Shown here: positions 48,815 through 59,603 of the stretch, in pieces
Position numbering within the stretch: the stretch's first letter is position 1
How the letters are laid out: each line of letters opens with the position of its first letter
Origin: Cristatella mucedo
Taxonomy: Eukaryota > Bryozoa > Phylactolaemata > Cristatellidae
Length of the DNA: 64,000 nt
Reading direction: 5' to 3'
Assembly (NCBI GenBank): GCA_009760855.2
Contig: WPIO01000005.1
Span: 6,246,001 to 6,310,000 of the forward strand
Made by a program: the position numbers and the translations under genes
The notes under the pieces: generated by a model
Databases searched by the model: none
What the model saw: the letters and a program-made list of their open reading frames with translations, nothing else
What the model was told of the DNA's origin: nothing

Positions 48815-50797
48815 ATGCAATCGGGACTGTTGCATCGCTTCGTGCGTCACACGCTGGCTCGTCGTGTGCCCCGCTCGTGCGCGCTAGTGAGCAAGGTCGT
48901 CTCTGAGCCGGCGGTGGCGGTGCAGCGGTTCTCTCGCTTTGCGGCAGCTTGCGATGCCAGCAAGCTGACCGGCCTTCGCCAGAAGTGGATGAAGGCCGAC
49001 TTCAACGTGAAGGAGATGACGGCCCTGTTCGACCACGACAATCACGAGATGCGCGCCAAGTTCCGCGACTTCGTCAGCGGCCCGCTGATGCGGCCCAAGT
49101 ACGACATAACGCTGGCCGAGGAGCGAGAGGTGGCACTCCAGCGGCTCAAGCGCGTCTGCGACTCGGGCTTCCTGTCCGTGCTAGACTTCAAGCACAACCC
49201 GCTGCGCGTGTTCGCCGCCCACGAGCTGGCCGCCATCATCGACCCGTCGATGGCCACCAAAATGACGGTGCAGTTCAACCTGTTCGGCGGCACCGTGCTC
49301 AAGCTTGGCACCGAGCGGCATCACCGGCAGCTGCTCAAGGGCATCGACACGCTCGACGACGTCGGCTGCTTCGCCCTGACAGAGCTCGGCTACGGCAACA
49401 ACGCTGTCGAGATGGAGACGACTGCCACGTACGACCGAGCGAGCGACGAGTTCGTCGTCAACACGCCCAGCCCGCTGGCGCAGAAGTACTGGATCACCAA
49501 CGGCGCGGTACATGCCAAGCACTGTGTCGTCTTCGCCCGGCTGCTGATCGACGGCGTCGACCAGGGTCTGCACGGCTTCCTCGTGCGCATCCGTGACGGT
49601 GAGCTGAAGGTCATGCCGGGCGTGCGAGTCGAGGACATGGGCTACAAGATGGGCCTCAACGGCGTCGACAACGCCAAGCTGCACTTCGACAACGTGCGGA
49701 TACCGTGCGCCAACCTGCTGAACAAGTACTCGGACGTCGTCGACGGCAAGTTCGCCAGCTCCATCAAGGGTAGCCGAGCGCGCTTCCTCACCGTAGCCGA
49801 TCAACTGCTGAGCGGCCGCATATGCATCGCCGCCATGGCGCAGGGCTGCGCCAAGGCGGCCATAACGATAGCGCTGCGCTACGCTGCCACGAGGCTGACC
49901 GTAGGTCCTAGTGGTAAGTCGGACACCCCTATCCTGGCGTACCAGCTGCAGCAGCGAGCGCTGATGCCGCTGCTGGCAAACACCGTTGCCATTAACTTCG
50001 GGCTCGACTACGTCAAGGACCGCTGGGCATTCCAGAAGAGTGACGGATCCGAGCATCAGGAAGTGCTGACCATGTGCTGCGTCATCAAGCCCATCGCTGC
50101 ATGGAACGTGGCCGAAGTGGCCACGGTGTCGCGAGAGCGTTGCGGCGGCCAGGGCTACCTGGCGGCAAACCGTCTAGGCGCCTTCATCGGCCAGTCGCAC
50201 GCTTCCATGACTGCCGAAGGTGACAACAGCGTGCTGATGCAGAAAGTTGCCAAAGAGCGGCTATCTGTCTTTAAGCCAGCTCCGACCAAGCCCCAGGAGC
50301 CAGACATCAACTCGCTGTCGTACCTGCATTCATTGCTGGTGCAACGCGAGACTGTTCTTTTCACCTCGCTGGGCAAGAAAGTCGTGGCCGCAGGAAAAGA
50401 AGGCCTCTTCGACGTATGGATGCTACAGGAAAGCGACTTGGTTCAGCATGCGGCAAGGTCCTACGGCGATCGCCTTATCAGTGAGAGATTTGCGGCCACC
50501 ATCAGCGGAGCTCACACCTCGTTACAGCCTGTTCTCAATCAGCTCTATCATCTTTACCTCGTTACGCTGCTAGAGAGAAACCTTGGTTGGATGCTGGTCC
50601 ACAAAGTGTTGCCGACTGAGCTGGGGGCTGCTGTCAACTCGAAGGCAGCACAGCTTTGTGCTGCCATCACACCACAGAGCCTATCCGTCTGTGCTTCGTT
50701 CGGTATAACGGATGCCATGCTGTCTGCGCCCATTGCTAGGGACTGGGTTACGTACAACGTGGGTGACAACCAAGGTGAAGTTGGGTTCGATTTCTGA
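48815..50797 (+). CDS. Acyl-CoA oxidase (ACOX family), single uninterrupted coding exon
   Basis: Flavoenzyme oxidising acyl-CoA to trans-2-enoyl-CoA with release of H2O2, the first step of peroxisomal-type beta-oxidation. 660 residues from this Met, the usual ACOX length and longer than a dehydrogenase. Visible: FAD/substrate motif [17 protein letters not shown] (about residue 186), [47 protein letters not shown] (about 443) and [10 protein letters not shown] with the expected catalytic Glu near 468, then a helical C-terminal ACOX domain. The start was chosen because a good acceptor (TTTTTCAG) ends at 48785, so the upstream in-frame ATG at 48767 would be intronic. The N-terminus [17 protein letters not shown] is basic and amphipathic, like a mitochondrial leader. 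The C-terminus GFDF is not a PTS1. No introns interrupt 1.98 kb, unlike the neighbouring integrin. Confidence 0.93.
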   Translation: MQSGLLHRFVRHTLARRVPRSCALVSKVVSEPAVAVQRFSRFAAACDASKLTGLRQKWMKADFNVKEMTALFDHDNHEMRAKFRDFVSGPLMRPKYDITLAEEREVALQRLKRVCDSGFLSVLDFKHNPLRVFAAHELAAIIDPSMATKMTVQFNLFGGTVLKLGTERHHRQLLKGIDTLDDVGCFALTELGYGNNAVEMETTATYDRASDEFVVNTPSPLAQKYWITNGAVHAKHCVVFARLLIDGVDQGLHGFLVRIRDGELKVMPGVRVEDMGYKMGLNGVDNAKLHFDNVRIPCANLLNKYSDVVDGKFASSIKGSRARFLTVADQLLSGRICIAAMAQGCAKAAITIALRYAATRLTVGPSGKSDTPILAYQLQQRALMPLLANTVAINFGLDYVKDRWAFQKSDGSEHQEVLTMCCVIKPIAAWNVAEVATVSRERCGGQGYLAANRLGAFIGQSHASMTAEGDNSVLMQKVAKERLSVFKPAPTKPQEPDINSLSYLHSLLVQRETVLFTSLGKKVVAAGKEGLFDVWMLQESDLVQHAARSYGDRLISERFAATISGAHTSLQPVLNQLYHLYLVTLLERNLGWMLVHKVLPTELGAAVNSKAAQLCAAITPQSLSVCASFGITDAMLSAPIARDWVTYNVGDNQGEVGFDF

Positions 50798-51030
50798 ACC
50801 CAGTTTCGACGGGCTGCTGAGCGTGTTTTCTTCGGCCACTGGGTGGCCCAGAAGCTTAGAATTATTCTATCAAATTGCTACGTGGAATTTCAAGTCATTG
50901 CTTAAAATTGAAATGCATCATATCTTTCATCCTTAGACGTAACTTTTTTTTTATCAGTACGTGAGTAAATAATTTCTTTTCTCACGTTTACCTCGTATCT
51001 CGGCATGATTAAGGGGCTCAGTTAAATAAA
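50798..51030 (+). other. Acyl-CoA oxidase 3' region
   Basis: G+C content drops sharply after the stop. The first clear AATAAA is at 51025-51030. A 3' UTR of about 230 nt is inferred. Confidence 0.45.
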
Positions 51031-51267
51031 TGAAGTAATTAGTTAATAGACAACATGAACTTGAGTTTGCTAATGCACCTGCTATGTCCAGCTACCACAG
51101 CTTCGTTATCGATGCCTAACGAACCTTCATCGATTAATGACTCATATTAAATGGCAAATGAGACTGTAGTGGTGATGGTCTTAGTGATTGATTTAGGAGC
51201 TATCAATAATAAATCTACAGGTACGGCGTGCGAAAAGAAGGTGAGTCTTGCCTGAAACTGTGGCTGC

Positions 51268-52057
51268 TTAAAACCGGGTTTAGACTGAGAGTCTTGCCTA
51301 CTACCAACTCGAAACTACCAATTAGAAACCACGGCTCATACGTCACCAATACTGTGGGGTGGTCCAGACTTAGGAAAGACTTGGCGAAGACTCAGCAGCC
51401 AAACCCGGTTATACTTTTCCAGCCAAGATTAGCAAGAGATCAGTCATAAACACCGTCCAGGCCACGCCTACTAGTTGCTTACCTAGGAATGGCAAACGAC
51501 TCAACTAGCGAAGTCATCAATGCGCCCGGTAAGTCCCTGTTTAGAGAACACTCAAGAATTCGGAGTTCAAGAATTAGATTTTGAGGTGGCCAGCGATAAA
51601 GGCTAAAGCGGACAGGTTCCATTCTACTGGTAATAGCGTTAGCAAAGCCCGGCCCTAGAGAAATGCCTCTGCTATCCCATAAATGCGAAGTGGTGGGGGG
51701 GGGGGGAAACGAGTAGGAAGCCAAACGTGATGCCAGACGGCCTGTTCTAGTGGGAGTCTCACGGAGACAGCGGGCCCAGTAAACGAGACTCCTTTATTCC
51801 TCTCAACGGGCACATATATGAGAGCTCGATCAATCGTAGCAGATATGACAAAATATAACCTGCATTAGTGGCCCGATGCTTCGCTGCTTCAATGGCTCAA
51901 CTATTGGCCACAGCTGAGGTGTGTGTGTGCATTACTGTCAGGCGCTTCGATAATTACAGCAGAAGCCGCAGGCGCACAACACACCTCCTACAAACCGGAA
52001 GACCTTAGTAAGACTAAAGAGTTGGTAGTAAGCAAGACTCGTCTAAACCAGGCTTAA
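51268..52057. mobile_element. Non-autonomous DNA transposon with about 38-bp inverted ends and TTAA flanks
   Basis: Left end after TTAA (51268-51271) reads AACCGGGTTTAGAC..., right end before TTAA (52054-52057) is its inverted partner (...GTCTAAACCAGGC). The arms match through GAGTCTTGC and TACTACCAACTC. No transposase inside. TTAA target duplication suggests piggyBac-type mobilisation (inference). A G-run at about 51695-51706 is present. A second copy lies at 58900-59603. Confidence 0.8.
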
Positions 52058-52987
52058 TAGAGCTGCGTGACGCTCAATGGAGCTAAGTGGCACGGTAGCA
52101 CTGCCTACGTTCATGAACCTAAGTTATACACAAACAAGGGTACTAGGAGTCCGTGAGAATGGCTAAGAACTGCAGGTGACTCTTGTATAGTGCTTGTCGC
52201 CAATACCTACTGAACGGCTCTCTTATGCCAATAACTGTGCCGCCTGACATTTTTTGAATGCAAGAGGAACTCGCTACTTATTTAATAAACCACATCTGAT
52301 TGGCAATCAATAGAAACAATAAAAAGTTGCACGACACTCACTGGCCTCGCATTTAAAATGAATGGTGAATAAGTTGCACTTTTAAAATTGACTCACTCGA
52401 ACTTCAAGTTTGCCTTAGAGCTGCAACCAATAATTTTGCCATCAGCTTCGGGACCGGCATGACAATGCAAAATCGTTGCAATGACTGCAAACAGTGATAG
52501 CAAAATTGCATTTAATGCAACTCTCATCTTTGTCATTGATGTTTAATTTTTTTGAATGTGGTGATTGGGTGTCTTGCCCATTCCATTGTGAGGTAAAGGT
52601 GAGTTTTAATAGGAGGTGGTAAAGCATGCAAAATACGTATTGTTAGGTCACCGCTCCTATTTGCTTATTGTTGTATCGGCCGATCATTGTCACTGGACCA
52701 TCTGAACATTCCTACATATATAACATTAACTTTTGACATCTTACTAACACGTCCTTATCAGAGATGCCATTTCGAGGATTCCTTTAAAGTTTGGGATAAT
52801 TTCGCTTTAACGCGGGTATTGCTACCCGTTGAAATACCCAATTGCTGGTTGAATACGAAAGGGCTCAAGCAAACATTACCGTCAAGCTTTTCATTCTCTT
52901 AAGCTGCGTTTACATTATGAAAAACTCAGCTAACAAATCGTCCGTGTTACCTTGATGGTTTCGATTTTCTTCGGTGCGGTTACAATC
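52058..52987. other. Intergenic, nothing recognised
   Basis: A+T-rich; short open frames only. Confidence 0.4.
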
Positions 52988-53474
52988 TTAGCTGATTTAG
53001 CAGCCTCATTTGTATAGCGGTAGAAGAGCCTTAATTCAGCACCCCACAGGATCAGCACTCTCCATCCGCGATTGTCGATTGGCGGGAGTACGAAGAACTG
53101 GCTTAGATTATTTATTGCGGTTTTCTGGCAGCCCGGTGAGGAAGAGTGACTACAGCGAGCGAGCGAATAAATCGAGCCAAGAAATCAGCCTGAGCAGCGA
53201 GCGAAGTGGGCGGGAGTAGGCCGCCGCCTCGTTTTTGCATATGCCCAGCAGACCGTCGGAAGCTCGAGCCTGAGCCGGTGTTGCCGGTCGCCTTCAAGAG
53301 ATGCCGACATTCGGTCGGGCTCGCATCGCAATGCATCCAAGCTGCACGTGAAATCGGCTAGCACCACCGTCGCTTTCAGTTGGCAATATAGGATAGCCCA
53401 ACTGCAGGATTCGAACCCACGATCCTGGTTGTGAAGAGCAGGACCTTACCTCCTGGGCTACCACGGCCCGTTAG
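52988..53474 (-). repeat. SINE family A split by a roughly 320-bp G+C-rich insert
   Basis: The tail half (to about 53034, 'GTAGAAGAGCCTTAAT') and head half (from about 53354, 'CGGCTAGCACCACCG' to the B-box 'GGATTCGAACCCACGATCC' and 'GGGCTACCACGGCCC') frame an insert that is absent from other SINE-A copies. The insert codes for nothing recognised. Confidence 0.75.
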
Positions 53475-54195
53475 GTAAACCAGCATCCGTCAATTATCCA
53501 GCTAATTTGACACCAAAAAGAATTGATTACGTAAACAAGGAAGCTTCAGGTAAATAAAGCACATGTAAAGCGTATTTAACTAATTGCTTATTGACATAAA
53601 GACAGTGTGGCTTCTGCAGATAGTATCCTTATTACGCCACCATGAAAATTGTAGGAAAGCAACCAGATTGCGCATGCTTTTTCGAATAACATTACGATAC
53701 GATTCTTAACTATCCCTCAGCAGGACGTACTTAATTGTGAGTATCTGTCCAGCTAATTTCAAAGGCAAGAAATATTTCAAAATCTTGCCAGTAAACGGTC
53801 GAACTTCACAAGATAAGCGCAATGGACCTACCAAGAAGACGAGAACTGTGTAATGGTGACACTTCTGAAGCATCAATGCTACAAACGTGGTGACAGCTTC
53901 CACGTCCTGACTGTACTAGGCTGCAAACGCAGCCCTCCTAACGGTCCTAGTCTCCGAAGGCGAGAGACAAATACCGGGGACGCCTGAACCTTATGGCACG
54001 GCTAGTGACTGGTGGATGCTGCACCAATGCATACAGGAACGCAGAGAATAATAAGAACACGGCAGCGACGAAGAGCGCTCGTACCTTAACGTAACAAGTC
54101 CTCATCCATATTGTAGACAGGTCTATTTGGCAGCAGCTGAGGGTTGCAGGCGTTTAACAGCCGCCATGACGTACACCAGCTGCTCCGTGGCCTAA
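53475..54195. other. Intergenic, nothing recognised
   Basis: No repeat or gene family seen. Confidence 0.4.
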
Positions 54196-55096
54196 AAAAG
54201 CTGATTTAGCAGCCTCGTTTTAATTGTACCCAGGCTGGGTTCGGTTGGCTGGGACCGGACGGCTTTAGTGAGGGTTAGGGTCACCGGCTAGGCTGGGGTC
54301 GGACCCTACGGCATGGCCGGATGTATGCAGTGACGTGAGGTCACCGGGGCTCTTGGGTACGGGAAGTTGGCCTAGTAAGTCGTGGTGTTGGAGGCTCCCG
54401 GTCTCGCCGAGTTATGCACCTGGATTCGTGCAGGCGTGCTCCGGCGATGCTGCCACGCACGCAAGGGAACTAGTACCCAAGGCCCGAGCGAAGCTGGATA
54501 GCTCGCTCGTTGTTGACTTGTTTATACCGCGTTCCCCTCGTGTAGTGTGTTCGTGACCCCCCCCCCGTGTGTTGGCGTCTTTCGGTGGAAGCTTACAACT
54601 GTGGTAGTTGTCGACTCGGACTAGCCAGCAGTTACTCAGCCAGCCGGGTTTTGGACGGCGTACGCTCGTACTGTTGGACTCGGAGTCGGTACAACGACAG
54701 AACTGCGGAAGCCGACTGACCCCAACTAACACGTTTGTTCGCGCTTGCTGCGTCGTCTTGCGCCCCCGTAGTGTACTGTTTATAGGACCCTCCCTGTAGA
54801 CTTGTTTAGTTCACCTGTTGTTGTTGGCACATGCGTTGTAAAGATGTTTAACCTGACGGCCGCTCGTCTTACCCTAGCTCGGCGGCATGGCGAGCGGCAG
54901 CGTGGCCGGAGTATGGCGGGGTTTGGCGGGAAATAGCCTTTGACCCCTGGAGCCCGGTTACATAATAGCGGCAGAAGAGCCGAAACGGTTATCACCACCG
55001 CTTGCAGTTGTCAAAAAAGGATCACCTACTGTTGGATTCGAACCCACGACCTCAGTCGTGAAGAGCGAGAACCTTACTCCTGAGCTATCACGGGCC
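54196..55096 (-). repeat. SINE family A interrupted by an LTR-like element
   Basis: The tail 'AAGCTGATTTAGCAGCCTCG' ends at 54220. The rest resumes at 54963 with 'AATAGCGGCAGAAGAGCCG', B-box 'GGATTCGAACCCACGACCTC' and 'TGAGCTATCACGGGCC'. The interruption is 738 bp with a TAAT duplication. Confidence 0.8.
54225..54962. mobile_element. LTR-like fossil (candidate solo LTR), 738 bp
   Basis: Starts TGTACC and ends GGTTACA: short imperfect inverted ends of TG...CA type. Flanked by TAAT at 54221-54224 and 54963-54966. Markedly more G+C-rich than its surroundings. No coding region of any LTR element is present, so if the reading is right it is a lone terminal repeat left by recombination. A non-autonomous DNA element is the alternative. 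Younger than the SINE it sits in. Confidence 0.5.
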
Positions 55097-55387
55097 TAGG
55101 GTGAAATGTTTTGTTCGCGATGGCAGATACCTTATGAGTATTCACAGAACTCAGGCGGCACCATCGTGGCGATGCACAAAGGCCGGCGTTCCAATACCAA
55201 TCCCTGTTCTTCCTCTGCCCCTCCCGGTCTTCCAGGTAAATCCTTTAACCCAGGCCTCATAAGATGTGGCCTTCTATTTTTAGACGCCACACATACGTAA
55301 TTTTAAGATTGAGTGACGCCGAATATAAAAAAAGTGATCACTGGGTATCAATTTGTGCAACCACGACTGTCCCGCGACTTAAACGTG

Positions 55388-57256
55388 CCTTTTGACTGCA
55401 GAAATGAGTCGTCAAACACCTTTTCAGCATCACTACGCTCTAGAATTCGGATTGTTAGTTACGGGACGCGACATACCAAGTCCCGTGTCACGTCAGTCAG
55501 GTGTCGTTTTTGCACGACCTTCAAACGAACGGAGAAGAATGGCGCAAAGTGCCAGCGAACTGAAAACACCAAGTACTACAGCGTTCCATTCCGCAAAGAA
55601 AAGCACGAAAAACACAACACGACCCAGCAAACCGTCGAATGGGAGAAGTACAAGAAGGCTACACCGGAAGAAAAGAAGGAATTCTTTCATGCTGCGAAAC
55701 CGACGTCCATAGATCGCTCCATTGTCAAGAGCAGCGATGTCCTACATCTCTTGGTGGATAAGAAAATCGTGGAGGATATCATTGCCAAACGGTTCTTTCG
55801 TGCTGATGACGAGTCGGAGGCTTTATCAATTGCGAAAAGCTCTCTCTGTTCCAACAAGTTCCCGACACGTCTTCTCATCAGGTCGTCATCAAAAACGTGA
55901 AGCTATTCGAGCTCACCCTTTATCACACTTCTGTTGGATTGTCTTTTCTTCAAACTGCTGCTGTCATCGATCAGCACAAAGAGGCCTTCCACAATGTCAA
56001 GCTTGTCGGTATCAATGATATTCTCATCAGCAAGTATGTCCGAGACGGTTTCGCCATGAATCTTCAACGCATATCCAATATTTTGAGCTCTGCCGAGTTT
56101 TGGGCGTTTTCTCTTGCTGGCGATAGCTCAACGCATCGATCAGTCTCGTACTTCGACATTCGGATTCTTGTGTGTGCAAATGGTGTTCTGAGCAATCTGC
56201 ATCTGATCGCACTTTCTACGATCGTCATACTGCTTCGAAGATTGCTGCCATGATCTATCACATTCTGGATGGGCTATTCGACAAATGGCGTTCAAAAATC
56301 GTTGCATTCAGCACCAACGGCGAGAACACAATGATCGGACGACATTCAGGTATTGTGACGCTAATCGATCAAGAGGCTGAACCCGCGTTGATGCACATAT
56401 GGTGCGCTCCTCATCAGGTTGACCTTGTCGTAAAGGAGGGTTGTCATTCCAAGGATTGAAAATCGTTCTACAAGACCGTTCACGATTTCAGTGTTCATCT
56501 ACGCCGCCAGCAGAATCTACAACTGGAAATGACTATAACATGCCCGAAAGATACCAATCGATGAGCTCATCTTGAGCGAATTCTATCTTGGATGCTCCAG
56601 AATCGCTGGCGTCTGATTATTGGATTGATGAGAAGAATTCTGCTTCTGCACCAGACGAACGTTGGTGGTTGATGGCGGCCGGCCTTCGACCACTACTCGA
56701 GCTGGTCAATGTCACGTTGGTGATTCTGCCCTCGCCAAACTTGATTCTTTCCCAATAAACCACTGAGATCAAAATTAATTCCGCCCGCCTTATGCAATCA
56801 ATGAATATTGAACTGATGTATTCTAACAATGAGTTCGAGAACATGCAATCTGACGAATACGTCATCTTGGATTGTTGGTGGGTTAAAATCATAAATGTGG
56901 AGCGCCACCTCTAAAACCAGGGCTCCTGGACTCGAGATCTGTTGCAAGATCTAGATGATGCTGGCCGAACGTCCATTTTGACAGAGATTGCTATTTTCGG
57001 ATTGAAACTAACGAATGGTGTGGCTTGTGTTCAGGCTGAGCATGACTCCAATAACTGGGCTGCTGACGACCTCGCTCCCCGAGTGATGTCGTTCGACCTC
57101 GTGAAACTGGAACCATGCGATTTCATCGACAGCGTTCTCGACACGTATCGAGCACATTTGGCAAAGTTTTGGCCCATTGAGGAGATCGATCGTGTCGAAC
57201 AAGATCACAAGCACTCTTCATCGCCTACAAGCGCGAATCCCACACTAAAACCATAG
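55388..57256 (+). pseudogene. Decayed hAT-superfamily transposase
   Basis: Reads in pieces: a BED-like zinc finger (VRCRFCTTF ... FRKEKHEKH, about 55490-55620), FHNVKLVGINDILISKYVRDG, then the RNase-H-like core FWAFSLAGDSSTHRSVSYFD (about 56100), FYDRHTASKIAAMIYHILD, KIVAFSTNGENTMIGRHSG and HIWCAPHQVDLVVKEG (about 56390-56440), and a C-terminal part with LDTYRAHLAKFWPI. 'DgSt.......R', 'ERHT', 'stDGa..M.G' and 'WC..Hq.dLv' are hAT landmarks. Frame changes near 55880 and 56225, a stop at 56457 and others after it make it inactive. Convincing terminal inverted repeats were not found; a TAGGGTGAAATG at about 55096 is a weak left-end candidate. Confidence 0.82.
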
Positions 57257-57532
57257 TCGACAATCAAGAACACACCACATTTTTCAATGTGAGATGCTTT
57301 GGGTGACCGTTTTCTGTCTTTTCGCTTGTTCTGTGGTGGCCTCGAAAGCGCCTTTGCCAACACAACTAGCGGGGAATCCGATTTTAGCATTCTGAAATGG
57401 GAGATGGACGACTTTCGTCAGTACATGATGAATCTGACACTGGAGGGCATCTTCTAAACAAAACAGCGGGAGTCGTGATAGGAATTCAGGTACCAGGAGG
57501 CTTTGACCACGCTTATGGGAACCAGGCTGCGT

Positions 57533-57562
57533 TACAATAGCGGTAGAAGCCACCACCAACTT
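57533..57562 (-). repeat. SINE family A remnant
   Basis: 'ACAATAGCGGTAGAAG' then 'CCACCACC': only the middle of the SINE remains, just right of the hAT relic. Confidence 0.45.
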
Positions 57563-58000
57563 GCTTTGCTACTACTTTTCACCAATTTCAATAAAATCAC
57601 AGTATTTTGCCAATTCTTTTACGATGCCGATACTGTAGATTTTTGGACGCCAAATTTAAGCTAAAATCCTTAAAATCGGCATTTGCCTCATCTAATGAGG
57701 CCTGCCTTAACCCCCCCCCCCATATTAATAGCCATCGAATGCCACATCCATCACCCGCACCAGGCGAAGCAGGCTGGCTGCATGCAGAACGATTAAGGAG
57801 CTGCTCGGGCAGTCCGACGTAGATGCCTGGGTCGAGAGCCGCTCCTACGGAAGGAATGAAAACTACATAGAGCATAAATCCGCTCAAATGCCAGTGCCAA
57901 GTTGGTAATCACAACTGTTCGCACAGAAGCAGTCTCGAAGTAAGTTACAACGGTCACAGGCTCCGCATGTTGCTATAACCGGCTCAGCAAGAACTACCAC

Positions 58001-58339
58001 TTAGCACCTCAAATCGTTGGTTAAGGCTAAGGTAATAGATGCCTGCATGTTATCAGCAGTCATTTGTATGCACTCGTGTAAAATTGTAATCTCAGACTTC
58101 TCGAGCCGTATATCAGGCTTCCAGATTTCAGCACACGGACCTTTAACTACGGCCTTCACCTGGGCTAAATTGATCACACTACCGAAATTGGCATAGTGTA
58201 GATTAACCGTAATAAGTGCAAGCCAACTACCGCTATTAGTGAACTCAATTTCCAGCCTTGTAGCAGTCTCAGCATTTGTCCCAGCAGACTGCTGATTAGC
58301 CGTTAAATTTACGATAGATATTTCTAACTTTTGCTTCAT
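58001..58339 (-). CDS. Unrecognised 112-codon reading frame
   Basis: ATG to stop on the minus strand; the frame is open about 20 codons further upstream. Starts MKQKLEISIVNLTANQQ and contains FTNSGSWLALITVNLHYANF and CAEIWKPDIRLEKSE. Alternating hydrophobic residues suggest a beta-rich domain, and the composition looks protein-like, but I recognise no family. It could be an exon, an old transposon protein or chance. No splice model is supported. Confidence 0.25.
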   Translation of the reverse strand: MKQKLEISIVNLTANQQSAGTNAETATRLEIEFTNSGSWLALITVNLHYANFGSVINLAQVKAVVKGPCAEIWKPDIRLEKSEITILHECIQMTADNMQASITLALTNDLRC

Positions 58340-58899
58340 ACGTACTTGAGCATTGATATTTATTTTACGCTTAACAATTTTCTAAGCGTCGATTCCTATG
58401 ACCAATTCCTAGTGATCTAGGCTTCGTGATGTGGAAGTGCTTTGTTGCCAATTGCCACCTTAGTTAAGACACGGTATAGCTGTAATAGGCGAAACAGCGC
58501 CCGAAGCGGCTGCCAGAGTGTGAACAATATAAAGCAAAATGGATTAGAGCGAAGCAGCGGCTAGTACTGAAAGCAGTAGTCAGCGAGCATCCTACAATGG
58601 ATCCGTGCTTCTTTGTTCCGAGCTGCCTTCGGCAGTCGACACTATTTGCATGATGGGGGAGGCTACCAGGATTTGGTTGGGTAACGCACACTGCTTCAGA
58701 GGTAAGTAATCCTGCAGTAAGTAGGCCGCCAGGCTGCTGCCTGGCGGTATCACTTCTGACGTCGTTTATTTTGTCACATTTCCTTTATCTGAGAAGTAAT
58801 CGCTTATTTTGTGCCAGCCGACTGGTGCGCATCACATAAATTGTTTTCCTTTATCCAGATACCTCTAGTAATTGACCACAGAGAGTCCTGTCAACCATT

Positions 58900-59603
58900 A
58901 GCGTATTCCGTTCTTCTAGGCTGTTTTGCAGGCAGATGAACTTTTCAGCCAAGACTTAGTAAGTGACCAATCATAGACGCAGTGCAGGCTACGCCCACTG
59001 CGTTGCTTAGCGAGGAATCTCGGACGACTTAATACAAATTATAATAGTACATTTGTGTAGCTACCTCAGAGAACTGAATCTCATTCTAGGCACTTAACAG
59101 ATGCTGTATAGAAAGCATTACCAAATGATTGGTGGTAACATCCGGTAGCAGCAGGCATAGTGTAAGCAGGTACTTGCACACGAATAACGAATCACAGAGA
59201 CCCATCAAATGCTTTAATAAAGAGGTGAGTTTGAAGCTTCATCTAAATTTCGTCACGTCAGGGGAAGTTGTGATGCGCGACCTGACCAGCGAAATCACCT
59301 ATACGTTCTTTCCTGGCGAGTCCCCGTTTATGAGACGCACTGAGTTCGGAGCAAGGATCAGATTTTGAGGCGCCGAGCAATAAAGGCTATAGGGGACAGG
59401 TTTCATTCTACAGGTAATTGCGTTAGCAAAGCCTGGCCGTAGAGAAATGCCTCTGTTATCTCATAAACGCGCGGTGGGCGGAGCGAGTAGGAAGCCAGAC
59501 TTGGGGTAAGACTGCCGTCAAAGACCTCCTACAAACCGAAAGACCGCAGTAAGTAAGACTCGAGTACGTAGGAAGCAAGACTCGCCGTCTAAACCAGGCT
59601 TAA
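58900..59603. mobile_element. Second copy of the TTAA element, carrying a LINE tail
   Basis: 58930-59030 matches 51415-51500, and 59290-59600 matches 51510-51720 plus the right end ('GTCTAAACCAGGCTTAA' at 59587-59603). The middle about 51.73-51.98 kb of copy 1 is absent, and the left end is eroded. The LINE-1 tail 59037-59290 sits inside it. Confidence 0.7.
59037..59290 (-). mobile_element. LINE family 1 tail nested in the TTAA element
   Basis: 'CTCAGAGAACTGAATCTCAT', 'TAGGCACTTAACAGATGC', 'GAATCACAGAGACCCATC' and the 'CGTCAGGGGAAGTTGTGATG' coding end, all shared with other LINE-1 tails. Confidence 0.7.

Noticed and set aside
48949-49596. 215-codon open frame in another plus frame of the oxidase
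   Set aside because: Arg/Pro-rich out-of-frame reading caused by high GC3.
49181-50056. 291-codon open frame on the minus strand across the acyl-CoA oxidase
   Set aside because: Antisense shadow of a G+C-rich coding exon; the plus strand has every ACOX motif.
54225-54962. Coding gene in the G+C-rich block
   Set aside because: Short open frames only, and the block is an insertion with duplicated flanks inside a SINE.
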